In this document: positions 8,868 through 17,407 of the stretch, piece after piece | Layout of the letters: each line of letters opens with the position of its first letter | Numbering within the stretch: position 1 is the stretch's first letter | Source: Snowella sp031396835 | Lineage (GTDB): Bacteria; Cyanobacteriota; Cyanobacteriia; Cyanobacteriales; Microcystaceae | Length of the DNA stretch: 22,461 nt | Reading direction: 5' to 3' | NCBI GenBank assembly: GCA_031396835.1 | Contig: JANNLO010000275.1 | Coordinates: 1-22,461 of the forward strand | Notes under the pieces: generated by a model | Told to the model about the DNA's origin: nothing | Databases searched by the model: none | Seen by the model: only the letters and a program-made list of their open reading frames with translations | Position numbers and translations under genes: made by a program

Positions 8868-9143
8868 TTAACCAATAAAAGGAGTGTGAGCAAAACCTAA
8901 AAACTGAGGATGACTAAAGCAGAAAGCCCATACTATTCCTACTACCGCGATCGCAGCTAGAGTATTTGTAAAAAAGCGACCACTTTCAGGATTAGCTCCT
9001 AACCCTTTATCCTCTTTTCCTGCTGTAAAAAATAATGACCAAGCTTGGTTACCAGAAATAGGTTTGAAGCTGTTGAAGTCTGAACGAAAGACTACAGGTG
9101 CAAACAGATCTTTGTTCGTGTAAATATCATAGTCGGAATTCAT
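8868..9143 (-). CDS. Unrecognised single-helix membrane protein next to hli
   Basis: I do not recognise this 91-residue protein. It has a soluble, acidic and aromatic N-terminal half (MNSDYDIYTNKDLFAPVVF), a Gly/Asn-rich segment (GKEDKGLGANPESGR, 42-56), one hydrophobic helix at about 59-77, and a short tail HPQFLGFAHTPFIG. It lacks the ExxNGRxAM chlorophyll-binding signature, so it is not itself a high-light-inducible protein. It starts 104 bases after hli on the same strand, with GGGG about ten bases ahead of ATG, and a strong terminator follows. Co-transcription with hli would point to a role in thylakoid protection or photosystem assembly, but that is inference from position only. Confidence 0.7.
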   Translation of the reverse strand: MNSDYDIYTNKDLFAPVVFRSDFNSFKPISGNQAWSLFFTAGKEDKGLGANPESGRFFTNTLAAIAVVGIVWAFCFSHPQFLGFAHTPFIG

Positions 9144-9247
9144 AGTTTTAGCCCCAAATTATAGAAGGATTTTGTAATATTTAAGATAGAATGAGAAAAA
9201 TGATTAATCTCTCTCATAAACGACTCAGATTCTCTTTTTACCAATAT

Positions 9248-9466
9248 TTAGAGACTGTTTAACCAACCGATAACACCATGGCCCGTAACAACTTCCATGA
9301 TTAAGAGAGAAACAAAACCAATCATTGCAAAACGACCATTTAATTTTTCGGCGTATTCTGTCCAACCAGCTTGCACTGTTTCATCAACATAAACTTTGGG
9401 TTCAACAGCAAAATTGTTTAAACGGTTGTCTGAATCGAGGCGAAATCCGCGTGTTGTAGAAGTCAT
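9248..9466 (-). CDS. High-light-inducible protein (single-helix chlorophyll-binding, Hlip/SCP)
   Basis: Hlips dimerise in the thylakoid membrane, bind chlorophyll a and beta-carotene, and dissipate energy around photosystem II assembly factors and chlorophyll synthase. This 72-residue protein carries the single chlorophyll-binding helix at about 40-62, with E40, N43 and R45 in AEKLNGRFAMIGF, the conserved E/N/R ligands. The N-terminal part reads RLNNFAVEPKVYVDE, common in HliA/HliB-like members. The start is supported by AAGGAA about ten bases ahead of ATG. An HLR1-like repeat overlaps the promoter upstream (9501-9518). Which of the Synechocystis hliA-D genes it matches cannot be settled here. 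Confidence 0.93.
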   Translation of the reverse strand: MTSTTRGFRLDSDNRLNNFAVEPKVYVDETVQAGWTEYAEKLNGRFAMIGFVSLLIMEVVTGHGVIGWLNSL

Positions 9467-9500
9467 AATCTTAAGTTCCTTGATGAAATGAATGTTTCTT

Positions 9501-9518
9501 TATGTAAACAAATATAAC
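9501..9518 (-). promoter_or_regulatory. HLR1-like direct repeat (probable RpaB site) of hli
   Basis: On the minus strand GTTATATT-TG-TTTACATA matches the HLR1 consensus (G/T)TTACA(T/A)(T/A) repeated with two bases between. The second half is perfect and the first has one mismatch (T for C). HLR1 is the binding site of the response regulator RpaB, which represses hli genes in low light. It overlaps the predicted -10 and start of transcription, which would fit repression. Confidence 0.65.
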
Positions 9519-9540
9519 ACTATGTTAAGAAGTGTGTCAA
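9511..9540 (-). promoter_or_regulatory. Sigma-70-type promoter of hli
   Basis: The minus strand has TTGACA (9535-9540, perfect -35), an 18-base spacer, and TATATT (9511-9516, five of six to TATAAT). The transcript would start near 9504, giving a leader of about 38 bases before the ATG at 9466. Confidence 0.7.
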
Positions 9541-9550
9541 GTACTTGACA
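9535..9550. promoter_or_regulatory. Perfect 16-base palindrome over the hli -35 element
   Basis: TGTCAAGTACTTGACA is fully self-complementary and contains TTGACA on both strands. It covers the -35 of hli. It may be an operator for a dimeric regulator, or simply paired -35 elements. Confidence 0.5.
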
Positions 9551-9910
9551 ATTTAAATTAAGAATATTTCTCGTTTCCTCGGCATGATCGCAGAAACGAG
9601 CAATCAGGTTCACCATAGTTAGTTGTGTAGTAGTTGTATTTTGATTGATTGTCCGATTTTCAAGAGCTTGTCAGAATAGATTTCTGAAAATTTATTGTCT
9701 ATGGTTCTGAGATTAAGGGGGTGCTAGAAAAAAAGTGAGCGGGCTGTAGAAGTTCAGGATTTTTTTTGTTATTTTTTGATCAAGGATAAAGGCGATATTT
9801 ATGTAGATTATTTGGCAAAAGTTAAGACATTAATTATCTTTTTTCTGAATAATCAATCCGCGATCGCATTTTTAATTGAGGAAACGAGTCGCAAATTTGA
9901 AAACATTTCC
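9551..9910. other. Long spacer between hli promoter and mltA, with small inverted repeats
   Basis: No recognisable gene was found. CTCGTTTC (9570-9577) and GAAACGAG (9593-9600) form a perfect eight-base stem with a 15-base loop. The 11-base CTCGTTTCCTC (9570-9580) returns inverted at 9878-9888. A plus-strand frame without a start of its own is open from 9728 to the stop at 9917-9919 (63 codons, e.g. DIYVDYLAKVKTLIIFFLNN), running into the mltA 3' end. It may be the remnant of a lost gene or small element. Confidence 0.4.
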
Positions 9911-11050
9911 TTATTTTAATAACAAGTAATACAACTGCCCGTCATCACTCATTAAACCAGCGCGATCGCCAGCTAATTTTCCCGTTCCCATAAAAATATC
10001 CACACGGCCCGCACCTTTAATTGCACTGCCCGTATCCTGATCCAAAACATAACGACTCACCCATTCTTTTTGTAAATTACTATTAGGAATTTGAGTTACT
10101 AATACCGCTAAAGCTGCTGGTGGCATCATCGATTTATCTGTTGCAATTGATCGTTCAGCGATTACAGGTAAGCCCAAACTTCCCGTTGCTTTAGTCGTCG
10201 CAGAAGTTTCTCGAAAAAAAATAAAACGATTATTGCGAGGAACATAGCGATCAACGGCTTGAGGATGTTTTTCCAGATAATCAATAAGAATTGGCAATGT
10301 CAACTCACCTGCTTGAAAAATACCATCTTTAACCAACTCTTTTCCCAGACTGACATAGGGATAATCCGTATTTCCATCAAAACTCACAGAAATCGTTTTT
10401 CCATTAGTCAAACGCAATTTAGCCGAACCTTGAATCTGCACCAAATAAGGTTCTAAACGCTCTTTAAACCAAGCTAATTCATTGCCTTTTAAGAGTTTAT
10501 TTCCGCCTAATCCGTCTTTTCCTTCTAATTTTGCTCTCGTGGGATGAGGTTTAGTCCAGCTGGAAAAATTAGCGGGTTTACGATAAAGTGGATAGCGATA
10601 TTCTGCCGTTTTTTGGCGACTAGCTGTATAAATTGGTTCAAAATAGCCTGTAAAATGTACTTTTCCCTGATTATCGTTACCTATCGCTTGATAAAAAACA
10701 AATTCTTTTTTTACTGCTGCTTGTAAAAATTCAGGCGATCGCGCTTGTTTAACTAAAGTACGAAATCGGAGTAAAGAACGTTTAACTCGCTCTAAAGTAA
10801 CGCCTTTAACAGGATAGTTGCGATAGGCTTTAGCCGCATTAGAAGTATTGAGATAACGTAAACTTTGATTAATTGCTTGAAGTAATTCCCCGCGATCCTT
10901 TGTCCAAATTTGGTCATCTCGACCTACAAGTTCAGGATTTTGAAAAGATTGAACAGGAGTTAATGGTAATGTTTGGGATAATAATAAATGGGGTATATTG
11001 GCAATAATTCCTAAGCTAAAGAATGCGACTACAATTACTTTTTTTACCAT
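9911..11050 (-). CDS. mltA: Membrane-bound lytic murein transglycosylase A (MltA)
   Basis: MltA cleaves the glycan strands of peptidoglycan between N-acetylmuramic acid and N-acetylglucosamine, leaving 1,6-anhydro ends, in the periplasm. This 379-residue protein starts with a signal sequence or anchor (KKVIVVAFFSLGIIANI, 3-19) without an obvious lipobox Cys. The MltA domain carries TGYFEPIYTASR near residue 140 and YPLYRKP. The C-terminal 3D (three-Asp) domain reads GAGRVDIFMGTGKLAGDRAG (346-365), and Asp351 corresponds to the region of the catalytic aspartate in this family. It lies 101 bases downstream of smc on the same strand, so read-through from smc is possible. Confidence 0.92.
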   Translation of the reverse strand: MVKKVIVVAFFSLGIIANIPHLLLSQTLPLTPVQSFQNPELVGRDDQIWTKDRGELLQAINQSLRYLNTSNAAKAYRNYPVKGVTLERVKRSLLRFRTLVKQARSPEFLQAAVKKEFVFYQAIGNDNQGKVHFTGYFEPIYTASRQKTAEYRYPLYRKPANFSSWTKPHPTRAKLEGKDGLGGNKLLKGNELAWFKERLEPYLVQIQGSAKLRLTNGKTISVSFDGNTDYPYVSLGKELVKDGIFQAGELTLPILIDYLEKHPQAVDRYVPRNNRFIFFRETSATTKATGSLGLPVIAERSIATDKSMMPPAALAVLVTQIPNSNLQKEWVSRYVLDQDTGSAIKGAGRVDIFMGTGKLAGDRAGLMSDDGQLYYLLLK

Positions 11051-11151
11051 AATTTTTCATCAAATAAATAAACAGAATTAAACTTAAAATACTTTTATTA
11101 ATTACGCTGAATTACGCAATTTTTCTCGTATGAAAGTAGCTAAAATGGATT

Positions 11152-14100
11152 TTATAACTTAATACCTAAAACTTGAGTATGCGCTCCTCTGGCTTGAGTT
11201 ACCCCAATTGTCTGCTCAGAAGCTTCAATCATTGGACGACGCAAACTAACTACAATAAATTGGGCAAGTTTTGCCTGTTTTTGTACCATACGCGATAATT
11301 TTTCTACATTAGCTCCATCTAAAAACATATCAACTTCATCAAATCCATAAAAAGGCGATGGCCGATAATGTTGCAGTGCAAAAATAAAACTTAACGCTGT
11401 CAAAGATTTTTCTCCTCCTGACATAGAACTTAATCGTTGAATCGGCTTTCCTTTGGGATGTGCCACTAAATTCAAGCCACCACTAAAGGGATCTTCAGTA
11501 TTATCTAATTGTAAATAACCATCTCCTTCAGAAAGTTCAGCAAAAATGTTTTGAAAATTAATATTAACTGCATCAAAAGCTTCTTTAAAAGAACGTTGTC
11601 TTAGGGTTGTAAAATTCTCTACTCGTAATAATAATTCTGTTCTTTCTGCTTCAATTGTTGCTAATTTTTCTGACAATTCTAATAACCTAGTTTGGGTTTT
11701 CTCATGCTCTTCTAATGCCAACATATTAACGGGTTCCATTGCTTCCAAACGCTTCTGCCCATTGCGAATTTCTTTTTGTAAATTTTCTAATAAAATTGCG
11801 TAATCTCCTGTTTCTGGATCAAAATTTTCTAATAGCGGAATCGTCGGCAAAGGATTGGGCAATTCAATTGCTTGAGCAGTTATTTTTTCTTGTAAAGACT
11901 GTAAATTTGCTTGACGTTCAGCTTGATTAATTGTTATTTTTTCCAGTTGCCAAATAATTTGTTGGTGCTGAGCTTGTTGAGATTGTAAAAGTTGTTCTAA
12001 GCGATCGCGCTCTTTTTTGGTTTCACTCAATCGATTAGATAATTGTGATAGCAGAGTTTCGGTTTCACTAATTTTTGCATTAACAGAATTTAATTCACTC
12101 GTTAAAGTTTGTTGTTGGCTTGTAATATCCATCGTTTGGGCTTGATTTTGTTCAATTATTTTTTGAGATTCGGCGATTTTTTCCTCAAGGCGATGGGTCT
12201 GATTTTGTAGATCTTTTAAGGAAATTTCTCCTTCTCTTAGGGCTAGTTCTTTAGCTTGTAATTGAACTTCTTGTGTTTTGATTATTGCTTGAATTTCTTG
12301 CCATTCTCGATGAGTTTGAGAGCTTTCTAACTCGGTTAATTTTTGTTGTTCTTGTTGTAATACTGTCTCTAAATGGGGAATTTCTGAACCTAAAATTTCT
12401 AATCTTTGTTGAACTTTTACTAAGTCTTGACGGTTTTGATTAAACTGTTGAGTTAATTCATTTTTCTGTTTAGATAAGCGTTGTATGTCTCTTTCTAGTT
12501 GTTGTAACTCTAACTGATCTTCTCTTGCTCTTTGACGAACTTCCGTTAGTTCCTGAGATAGAGTTTTAATTTGAACGGCTTTCATGATCAGCCCTTCATC
12601 GTTCCGTCCTTGCACCCTTTCAATATCACTTAATCTTTGTTTTAGCGATCGCAGTTCTAATGAATCTTCTAATTTAGTTACCCCAAAACGAATCGAAGGC
12701 CGCGAAGGTTTACTGCCTCCTGTCATCGCGCCACTACTTTCTAAAATATCGCCGTCTAACGTAACTAAACGTTGTTTGCCTAAGTGGGGACGAGCAGTTT
12801 CTAGACTTTCAAAAATGAGCGTGTTGCCATAAATAAACAGAAAAATATCCTGATAACGAGGTTCACAATCAATCAAATTTACTGCCAAATCAATATAGCC
12901 TTTAGCATAATTCAAGTTAACATTTCCGTGACGAGAAGGACGAATTTTAGTGAGCGGTAAAAAAGTTGCACGACCTGCTCTAGCGTGTTTCAACAACTCA
13001 ATTCCTGCCGCCGCAATGCCATCATCATCTACTACAATATGGCCTAATCTCGCTCCTGCTGCAATTTCTAACGCCAATTGATAACGCGGATCAACTTGTC
13101 CTAATTGAGCGACTAATCCACAAATACCTGGCAAATCAGACTGCAAAATCATTTGTGTTGCATAAGTTCCTTGAATCTCACTTTGGGCTTGTTTAGTTGC
13201 TTCTAATTTATCTAATTGACGTTGTTTTTCTCGTTGTTCTGCCAATAAACGATGCTGAGTTTCTTGTAATAAACTGCGGTCTATTTCACTATCACTAAGA
13301 TTTTGAGCAAGAGTCTGGATATATTGTTCAATCCCTCCCATTTCACCCGATAGGCGGGCTGTGTCTGTTTCTTTTTGGGTTAATTCCTGTTCTGTTGATG
13401 TTAATCTTTGCACCATTTCACCGATAATCTTTTCTAATTGCTGTTCTCTTTCTCGTAGTTGAGCTTGTTCAGTTCTTTGGGGCGTTAAAGTTTCCTGTAG
13501 GTTGGCAATTTTACGATTTAAAGCAGTTTGTTCTTGTACCCAGGTTCCTGAAGCTGAGGCGATCGCATTGGATTGTTCTCGTAATTGTTCGACATTAGCT
13601 CTAAGCTGATCTCGATCTAGTTGTAACTTAGGCAAAAGATTACTTTCAAAATGAGATTGTTCTTGAGTTGATCGCAAGAAAGCTTGTTGATATTGATCCA
13701 ATTCTTGACGAGTTTGGGCTAAATTTACTTGATATTGTTGAGCAGAATTTACAAGCTCTTGATAACGTTGTTCTAATTGTTGTCGTTTTGCTTTTTGGAT
13801 CGCTAATTGAGAGGCAACAGATAATTGTTCTTCTTCTCCTAATGCTTTAACTTGAATATTTAAAGCTTCAAATTGCTGGCGGGTTTGTTCGATCTGAATT
13901 CTGAATTGATCCAGTTTTTCGGTTAGGCGATTATTTTCCTGTTCTGCTTGCTGAAATTGAGTTGTTATACGGGTAATTTGCTGTTGTATTACTTGCCAAT
14001 TTAAAATAATTTCCCATTGTTGTTTTTCTTGAACTTGCGCCCTTAATTTTTGATATTTTTCTGCTTGAATTCGATCTGCTGCTAATCTTTCCAACGATCG

Positions 14101-14784
14101 CGCGAGTTCCCTTTCAATAATACGACAACGATCTTCTCGATCCCGAACTTCTTCAAGTGTTGCTTTTGTTTTCTCAATCTTGCGATCAAATTCAGCAACT
14201 CCTGCCAGTTCATCAATAATTTCTCGTCTTTCTTTGGCATTCATCGTGATAATACGAGTTACATCTCCCTGCAAAACCACGTTATAACCTTCGGGATAAA
14301 TGCGTAATCGGTTTAATTCAACCTGTAATTCCGTTGCTGTGACTGTTTCTCCATTAATAGAATAAGTGGAGGAATAACTACCGCTCTTGGTCACTTTTAA
14401 TCGTCTCGCCACCGTCCATTCTCGACTGATATTTATGTGCTTTCCTTCACTTCTTTTGTCTGCTTCTGTTTCCTTTGGTTGTTCATTGCCATCAACTATT
14501 TGTGGAATTTCTCCTAAGTCTGACACATCAAAAGTTACGGAAACATTGGCTTCAGTACTGTTACGATTACTTGTGTGGGTATGATTAACCAAATCGGGTA
14601 AACGTTCGGCTCGCATTCCTTTAGAACTAGCTAGACCCAAGCAAAAGAGAAGCGCGTCTAGAATATTGGATTTTCCTGAACCATTGGGGCCAGAAACGAC
14701 AGTAAAACCAGGCAAAAAAGGAATGGCTGTTGTGCCACCAAAGGATTTAAAGTTTGTCAGTTCGATGCGTTTGATGTGAACCAT
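11152..14784 (-). CDS. smc: Chromosome segregation ATPase SMC
   Basis: SMC dimers with ScpA and ScpB form the bacterial condensin that extrudes DNA loops and helps separate replicated origins. The 1210 residues show all parts: Walker A GPNGSGKSN (32-40), a first coiled coil (about 170-500, very rich in Gln, Glu and Leu), a hinge (about 550-690, with GICGLVAQLGQVDPRYQLA and LESSGAMTGGS), a second coiled coil (about 700-1030), the ABC signature LSSMSGGEK (1118-1126), and Walker B FYGFDEVD (1145-1152) with DGANV following. The length is normal. scpA and scpB are not in the window. The alpha/beta hydrolase gene lies 87 bases upstream and mltA 101 bases downstream, all on one strand. Confidence 0.97.
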   Translation of the reverse strand: MVHIKRIELTNFKSFGGTTAIPFLPGFTVVSGPNGSGKSNILDALLFCLGLASSKGMRAERLPDLVNHTHTSNRNSTEANVSVTFDVSDLGEIPQIVDGNEQPKETEADKRSEGKHINISREWTVARRLKVTKSGSYSSTYSINGETVTATELQVELNRLRIYPEGYNVVLQGDVTRIITMNAKERREIIDELAGVAEFDRKIEKTKATLEEVRDREDRCRIIERELARSLERLAADRIQAEKYQKLRAQVQEKQQWEIILNWQVIQQQITRITTQFQQAEQENNRLTEKLDQFRIQIEQTRQQFEALNIQVKALGEEEQLSVASQLAIQKAKRQQLEQRYQELVNSAQQYQVNLAQTRQELDQYQQAFLRSTQEQSHFESNLLPKLQLDRDQLRANVEQLREQSNAIASASGTWVQEQTALNRKIANLQETLTPQRTEQAQLREREQQLEKIIGEMVQRLTSTEQELTQKETDTARLSGEMGGIEQYIQTLAQNLSDSEIDRSLLQETQHRLLAEQREKQRQLDKLEATKQAQSEIQGTYATQMILQSDLPGICGLVAQLGQVDPRYQLALEIAAGARLGHIVVDDDGIAAAGIELLKHARAGRATFLPLTKIRPSRHGNVNLNYAKGYIDLAVNLIDCEPRYQDIFLFIYGNTLIFESLETARPHLGKQRLVTLDGDILESSGAMTGGSKPSRPSIRFGVTKLEDSLELRSLKQRLSDIERVQGRNDEGLIMKAVQIKTLSQELTEVRQRAREDQLELQQLERDIQRLSKQKNELTQQFNQNRQDLVKVQQRLEILGSEIPHLETVLQQEQQKLTELESSQTHREWQEIQAIIKTQEVQLQAKELALREGEISLKDLQNQTHRLEEKIAESQKIIEQNQAQTMDITSQQQTLTSELNSVNAKISETETLLSQLSNRLSETKKERDRLEQLLQSQQAQHQQIIWQLEKITINQAERQANLQSLQEKITAQAIELPNPLPTIPLLENFDPETGDYAILLENLQKEIRNGQKRLEAMEPVNMLALEEHEKTQTRLLELSEKLATIEAERTELLLRVENFTTLRQRSFKEAFDAVNINFQNIFAELSEGDGYLQLDNTEDPFSGGLNLVAHPKGKPIQRLSSMSGGEKSLTALSFIFALQHYRPSPFYGFDEVDMFLDGANVEKLSRMVQKQAKLAQFIVVSLRRPMIEASEQTIGVTQARGAHTQVLGIKL

Positions 14785-14871
14785 GCACCGTCAAAAAAGT
14801 TGAAATATTTCTTTAGTCTAACAACGCTTGACAGATGTTAAACAAAAAGGGTTCCATTCTCAAGTTACCAA

Positions 14872-15756
14872 TCAACTGATTTCGTGCAACATCCAATCTC
14901 GAATAAGCTGATTAACTTGTTCAGGAATTTCATCGTGGGGACAATGGCCTGCTTGTAAATAATGTTCTGTTAAGTTTTGATAATATTGTCGAAATTTCGC
15001 TCCTCTTTCCTGGCTTTTCATCCAAGGATCGCCTTCTCCCCAAAGCATCAACAAAGGACAATTGACTGTGGCTAATAATTGATCGACGGAATCTCCTTGG
15101 GGCGTTTTAAAAACCGATGCAAAAACTTGGGGCGCACCGCGATCGCAGGAAGGACGATAAATATCTTCGACTAATTGTTCAGTGACAGCCGTTTTGTCGA
15201 GATAAACTTTTTCTAGAGTTTTGCGAATATTTTTGCGACGACGGACATATTGAAAAAGTAAATAACTTGCCCAGGATTGTAACAGCACTGTACGAATTAT
15301 TTTTTGCAAAGGATTGGATTTACTAGCAACTAAAGCATCAGTGAAAGGGCCAGCACTATTCAACAAGATTAGTCCTTTACTTAATTCAGGATAATAAGAA
15401 GCTAGACAGAGCGAGGCATATCCACCTAAGGAATTTCCCGCTAAAATGGCTGGTTGTTGAATAACTTCTTGAATAAAAGCTTGAAGTTGATCTCTCCAAA
15501 GATTGCCGCCATATTGCAAAACGGGTTTAGCAGAGCGTCCAAAGCCTAATAAATCGATCGCCCAAACCTCAAAATCTTCTTGAAGTTCTGCAATATTTTT
15601 GCGCCAATGATCTGTTGAAGCTCCAAATCCATGCACCAGTAGTAAGGGCGTACTATGCTTTTTTTGATCCCCAGCTTTCACATAATAAATATTGTGTCCT
15701 TGCCATTGCCAGTAGTTTCCAAGGGCTGTATCGGGATGATTTGAGGTCGTTTGCAT
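14872..15756 (-). CDS. Alpha/beta-fold hydrolase
   Basis: This 294-residue protein has a complete serine-hydrolase triad: nucleophile Ser109 in GNSLGG (107-112), acid Asp243 in GEGDPWM, and His271 in GHCPHDE. The oxyanion-hole motif VHGFGAS is at 41-47, and the cap domain lies about 135-220. No signal peptide was seen, so it is likely cytoplasmic or thylakoid-associated. The family includes esterases, epoxide hydrolases and chlorophyll or pheophytin dephytylases. GNSLGGYAS and WRDQLQAFI resemble plant and cyanobacterial pheophytinase-like sequences, but the substrate is not determined. It is the first of three same-strand genes, ahead of smc and mltA. Confidence 0.85.
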   Translation of the reverse strand: MQTTSNHPDTALGNYWQWQGHNIYYVKAGDQKKHSTPLLLVHGFGASTDHWRKNIAELQEDFEVWAIDLLGFGRSAKPVLQYGGNLWRDQLQAFIQEVIQQPAILAGNSLGGYASLCLASYYPELSKGLILLNSAGPFTDALVASKSNPLQKIIRTVLLQSWASYLLFQYVRRRKNIRKTLEKVYLDKTAVTEQLVEDIYRPSCDRGAPQVFASVFKTPQGDSVDQLLATVNCPLLMLWGEGDPWMKSQERGAKFRQYYQNLTEHYLQAGHCPHDEIPEQVNQLIRDWMLHEIS

Positions 15757-15889
15757 AAATTTAAAATCTCTTCAGTCGTAGGTTTTATGGATGGATTGTT
15801 ATATTAAGTTATATTAACTAAAATAATGATGTTACGGCAAGATGACTGATCGCGTGAATTATTATTAATATTAAATACTAAAGATAAAT

Positions 15890-16510
15890 ATGAATTATTT
15901 GATTTTGACTGGGTTTATCTTATTTACTTTTTCTTTATTGCAAACTTCGATTTCTTTTGCTCAATTATCTCCTACAAATCCAATGATTCAACAAATACCT
16001 AATTCCATCACTTTTGAAGACGCGATCGCCGAGACTCAAAGCCTACTCGAAAAAATAGCAACTCAGACTATTACTAATTTAGAAATACAAGCAAAAATAA
16101 CAAATTTAGTAAAGAGTGAAAATGGAGCTAGAGGTTTTTTTGTCACTTATTTAACTGATGAAAGACCTTTGATTGATTCACCTTCAGTCGAAATTATTCA
16201 AGCTTTGCGCTCATCTCCCAATATTGTTGGAGAATTATTGGTAAAAAATTTAGCAATGTCTTCTGCCACAGTTTTGTCCCATCGTCGCAATCAGGATGAA
16301 GTAATGGCTCAAGGTTCTGAACAAGTGCGCGATCGTACTTTGTTTTTAATTGAAGCCGTTAAGTTACCTATTATTAATGAAAAAATCCAGGAATTAGAAA
16401 AAAGTTTAACTACAGATCAAGGAGAATATCGAGCTTTTCTGAAACGTTGGCAATATGACACAGAACAAAAAAAGGCGATTCAATCAGCACTTCTTCAAGT
16501 AAAAAGTTAA
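15890..16510 (+). CDS. Secreted protein of unknown function
   Basis: I do not recognise this 206-residue protein. It begins with a clear signal peptide, LILTGFILFTFSLLQTSISF, with likely cleavage after SFA near residue 24. The mature part is mostly alpha-helical by composition: a Glu/Ile-rich segment (TFEDAIAETQSLLEKIATQT), a conserved-looking centre (SENGARGFFVTYLTDERPL; QALRSSPNIVGELLVKNLA) and a charged C-terminus. It has no cysteine, no membrane helix after the signal, and no catalytic motif I can name. The sequence style (whole-protein periplasmic, helical) suggests a conserved cyanobacterial family. It stands alone on the plus strand between the divergent hydrolase gene and the convergent channel gene. 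Confidence 0.75.
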   Translation: MNYLILTGFILFTFSLLQTSISFAQLSPTNPMIQQIPNSITFEDAIAETQSLLEKIATQTITNLEIQAKITNLVKSENGARGFFVTYLTDERPLIDSPSVEIIQALRSSPNIVGELLVKNLAMSSATVLSHRRNQDEVMAQGSEQVRDRTLFLIEAVKLPIINEKIQELEKSLTTDQGEYRAFLKRWQYDTEQKKAIQSALLQVKS

Positions 16511-16582
16511 TCTAAGAAAATCCTAAGTTTTAGTTAGAAAATAAGTTTGCGATCGCGATGAAACAAAGATTTATAATTGATT

Positions 16583-17395
16583 TTAATTTTCTAAATTAGG
16601 TAAAAGTAATTTTAATTTAACACCACAAACCTTACAATAAATTGCATCTTCATCATGAACAGATAAAGGACAATCAAGACAAGTTTTAGAAGAACTACTT
16701 GGTGTTTTTAATAACTGTTTAATTAGATCTCCAACTTGCCAAGGAATTAAAATAATACCTGTTAAAATCATTAATACCGTTAACATTCTTCCTGCTTGCG
16801 AAAAAGCGGTAATATCGCCAAAGCCCACTGTTGTCATCGTGACAATTGAATAATAAAGCGCATCAAAAAAATTGCGAAATATTTCTGGATGTCGGGGATG
16901 TTCGACTTGATAAATAAGACCAGAATAAATAAAAAGACTTGAAAATAAGACTAAATAAATCCGAATAAAAATGACTTGATTTTTGACCTTAAACTTAACA
17001 GTAAATAAATCACTATTGGTTAAACGAATTAACTTTAAAAGACGAAACCAACGGAAAATTCTGAAAAATCTAACATCAATTCCCCCTAAAAATAGAGGAA
17101 TAATAGAAATTAAATCAATAATTGAAAAGAAATCAAAAACAAATTTAAGTCGAGATCTAGCTGCCCAAAGTCTTAAGCTATATTCAATAGTAAATAGGAT
17201 AAGAATAAAATGATCTATTTGATTAAGAATAGTTCGGGTTGTTGTAGAAATTGGATAAGTTTCAATAACAAAAATAATGAGTGAAAATATCGTTAAAGCT
17301 AAAATTGCTAAATTAATACCAACACCAATATTAGTATTAACTTCTTCAAAATATCCAGCTATTTTTTCCCGATAACGAGGTGAGAAATTAATCAT
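16583..17395 (-). CDS. Voltage-gated-type potassium channel with C-terminal zinc ribbon
   Basis: This 270-residue subunit has the six-helix Kv plan: S1 about 28-45, S2 about 60-77, S3 about 86-103, S4 at 107-125, S5 about 141-162, pore and S6 about 175-222. S4 has arginines or lysine at every third position (R109, R112, R115, R118, K121, R124), so it looks like a working voltage sensor. The selectivity filter TTVGFGD (188-194) is of potassium type. The unusual part is the tail: CLDC (239-242) and CKVC (254-257) make a four-cysteine zinc-ribbon-like module after residue 235. It would form tetramers in a cell membrane. It starts 12 bases after gloB on the same strand, so the two are probably co-transcribed. 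Confidence 0.9.
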   Translation of the reverse strand: MINFSPRYREKIAGYFEEVNTNIGVGINLAILALTIFSLIIFVIETYPISTTTRTILNQIDHFILILFTIEYSLRLWAARSRLKFVFDFFSIIDLISIIPLFLGGIDVRFFRIFRWFRLLKLIRLTNSDLFTVKFKVKNQVIFIRIYLVLFSSLFIYSGLIYQVEHPRHPEIFRNFFDALYYSIVTMTTVGFGDITAFSQAGRMLTVLMILTGIILIPWQVGDLIKQLLKTPSSSSKTCLDCPLSVHDEDAIYCKVCGVKLKLLLPNLEN

Positions 17396-17407
17396 TTTTC
17401 TTATTAT

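Noticed and set aside
10259..10726. Plus-strand frames opposite mltA
   Set aside because: They are antisense to a clear gene, with no motif or ribosome binding site.
11739..14584. Several plus-strand frames opposite smc
   Set aside because: They are short and lie antisense to the coiled coils and ATPase domains, so they are composition effects.
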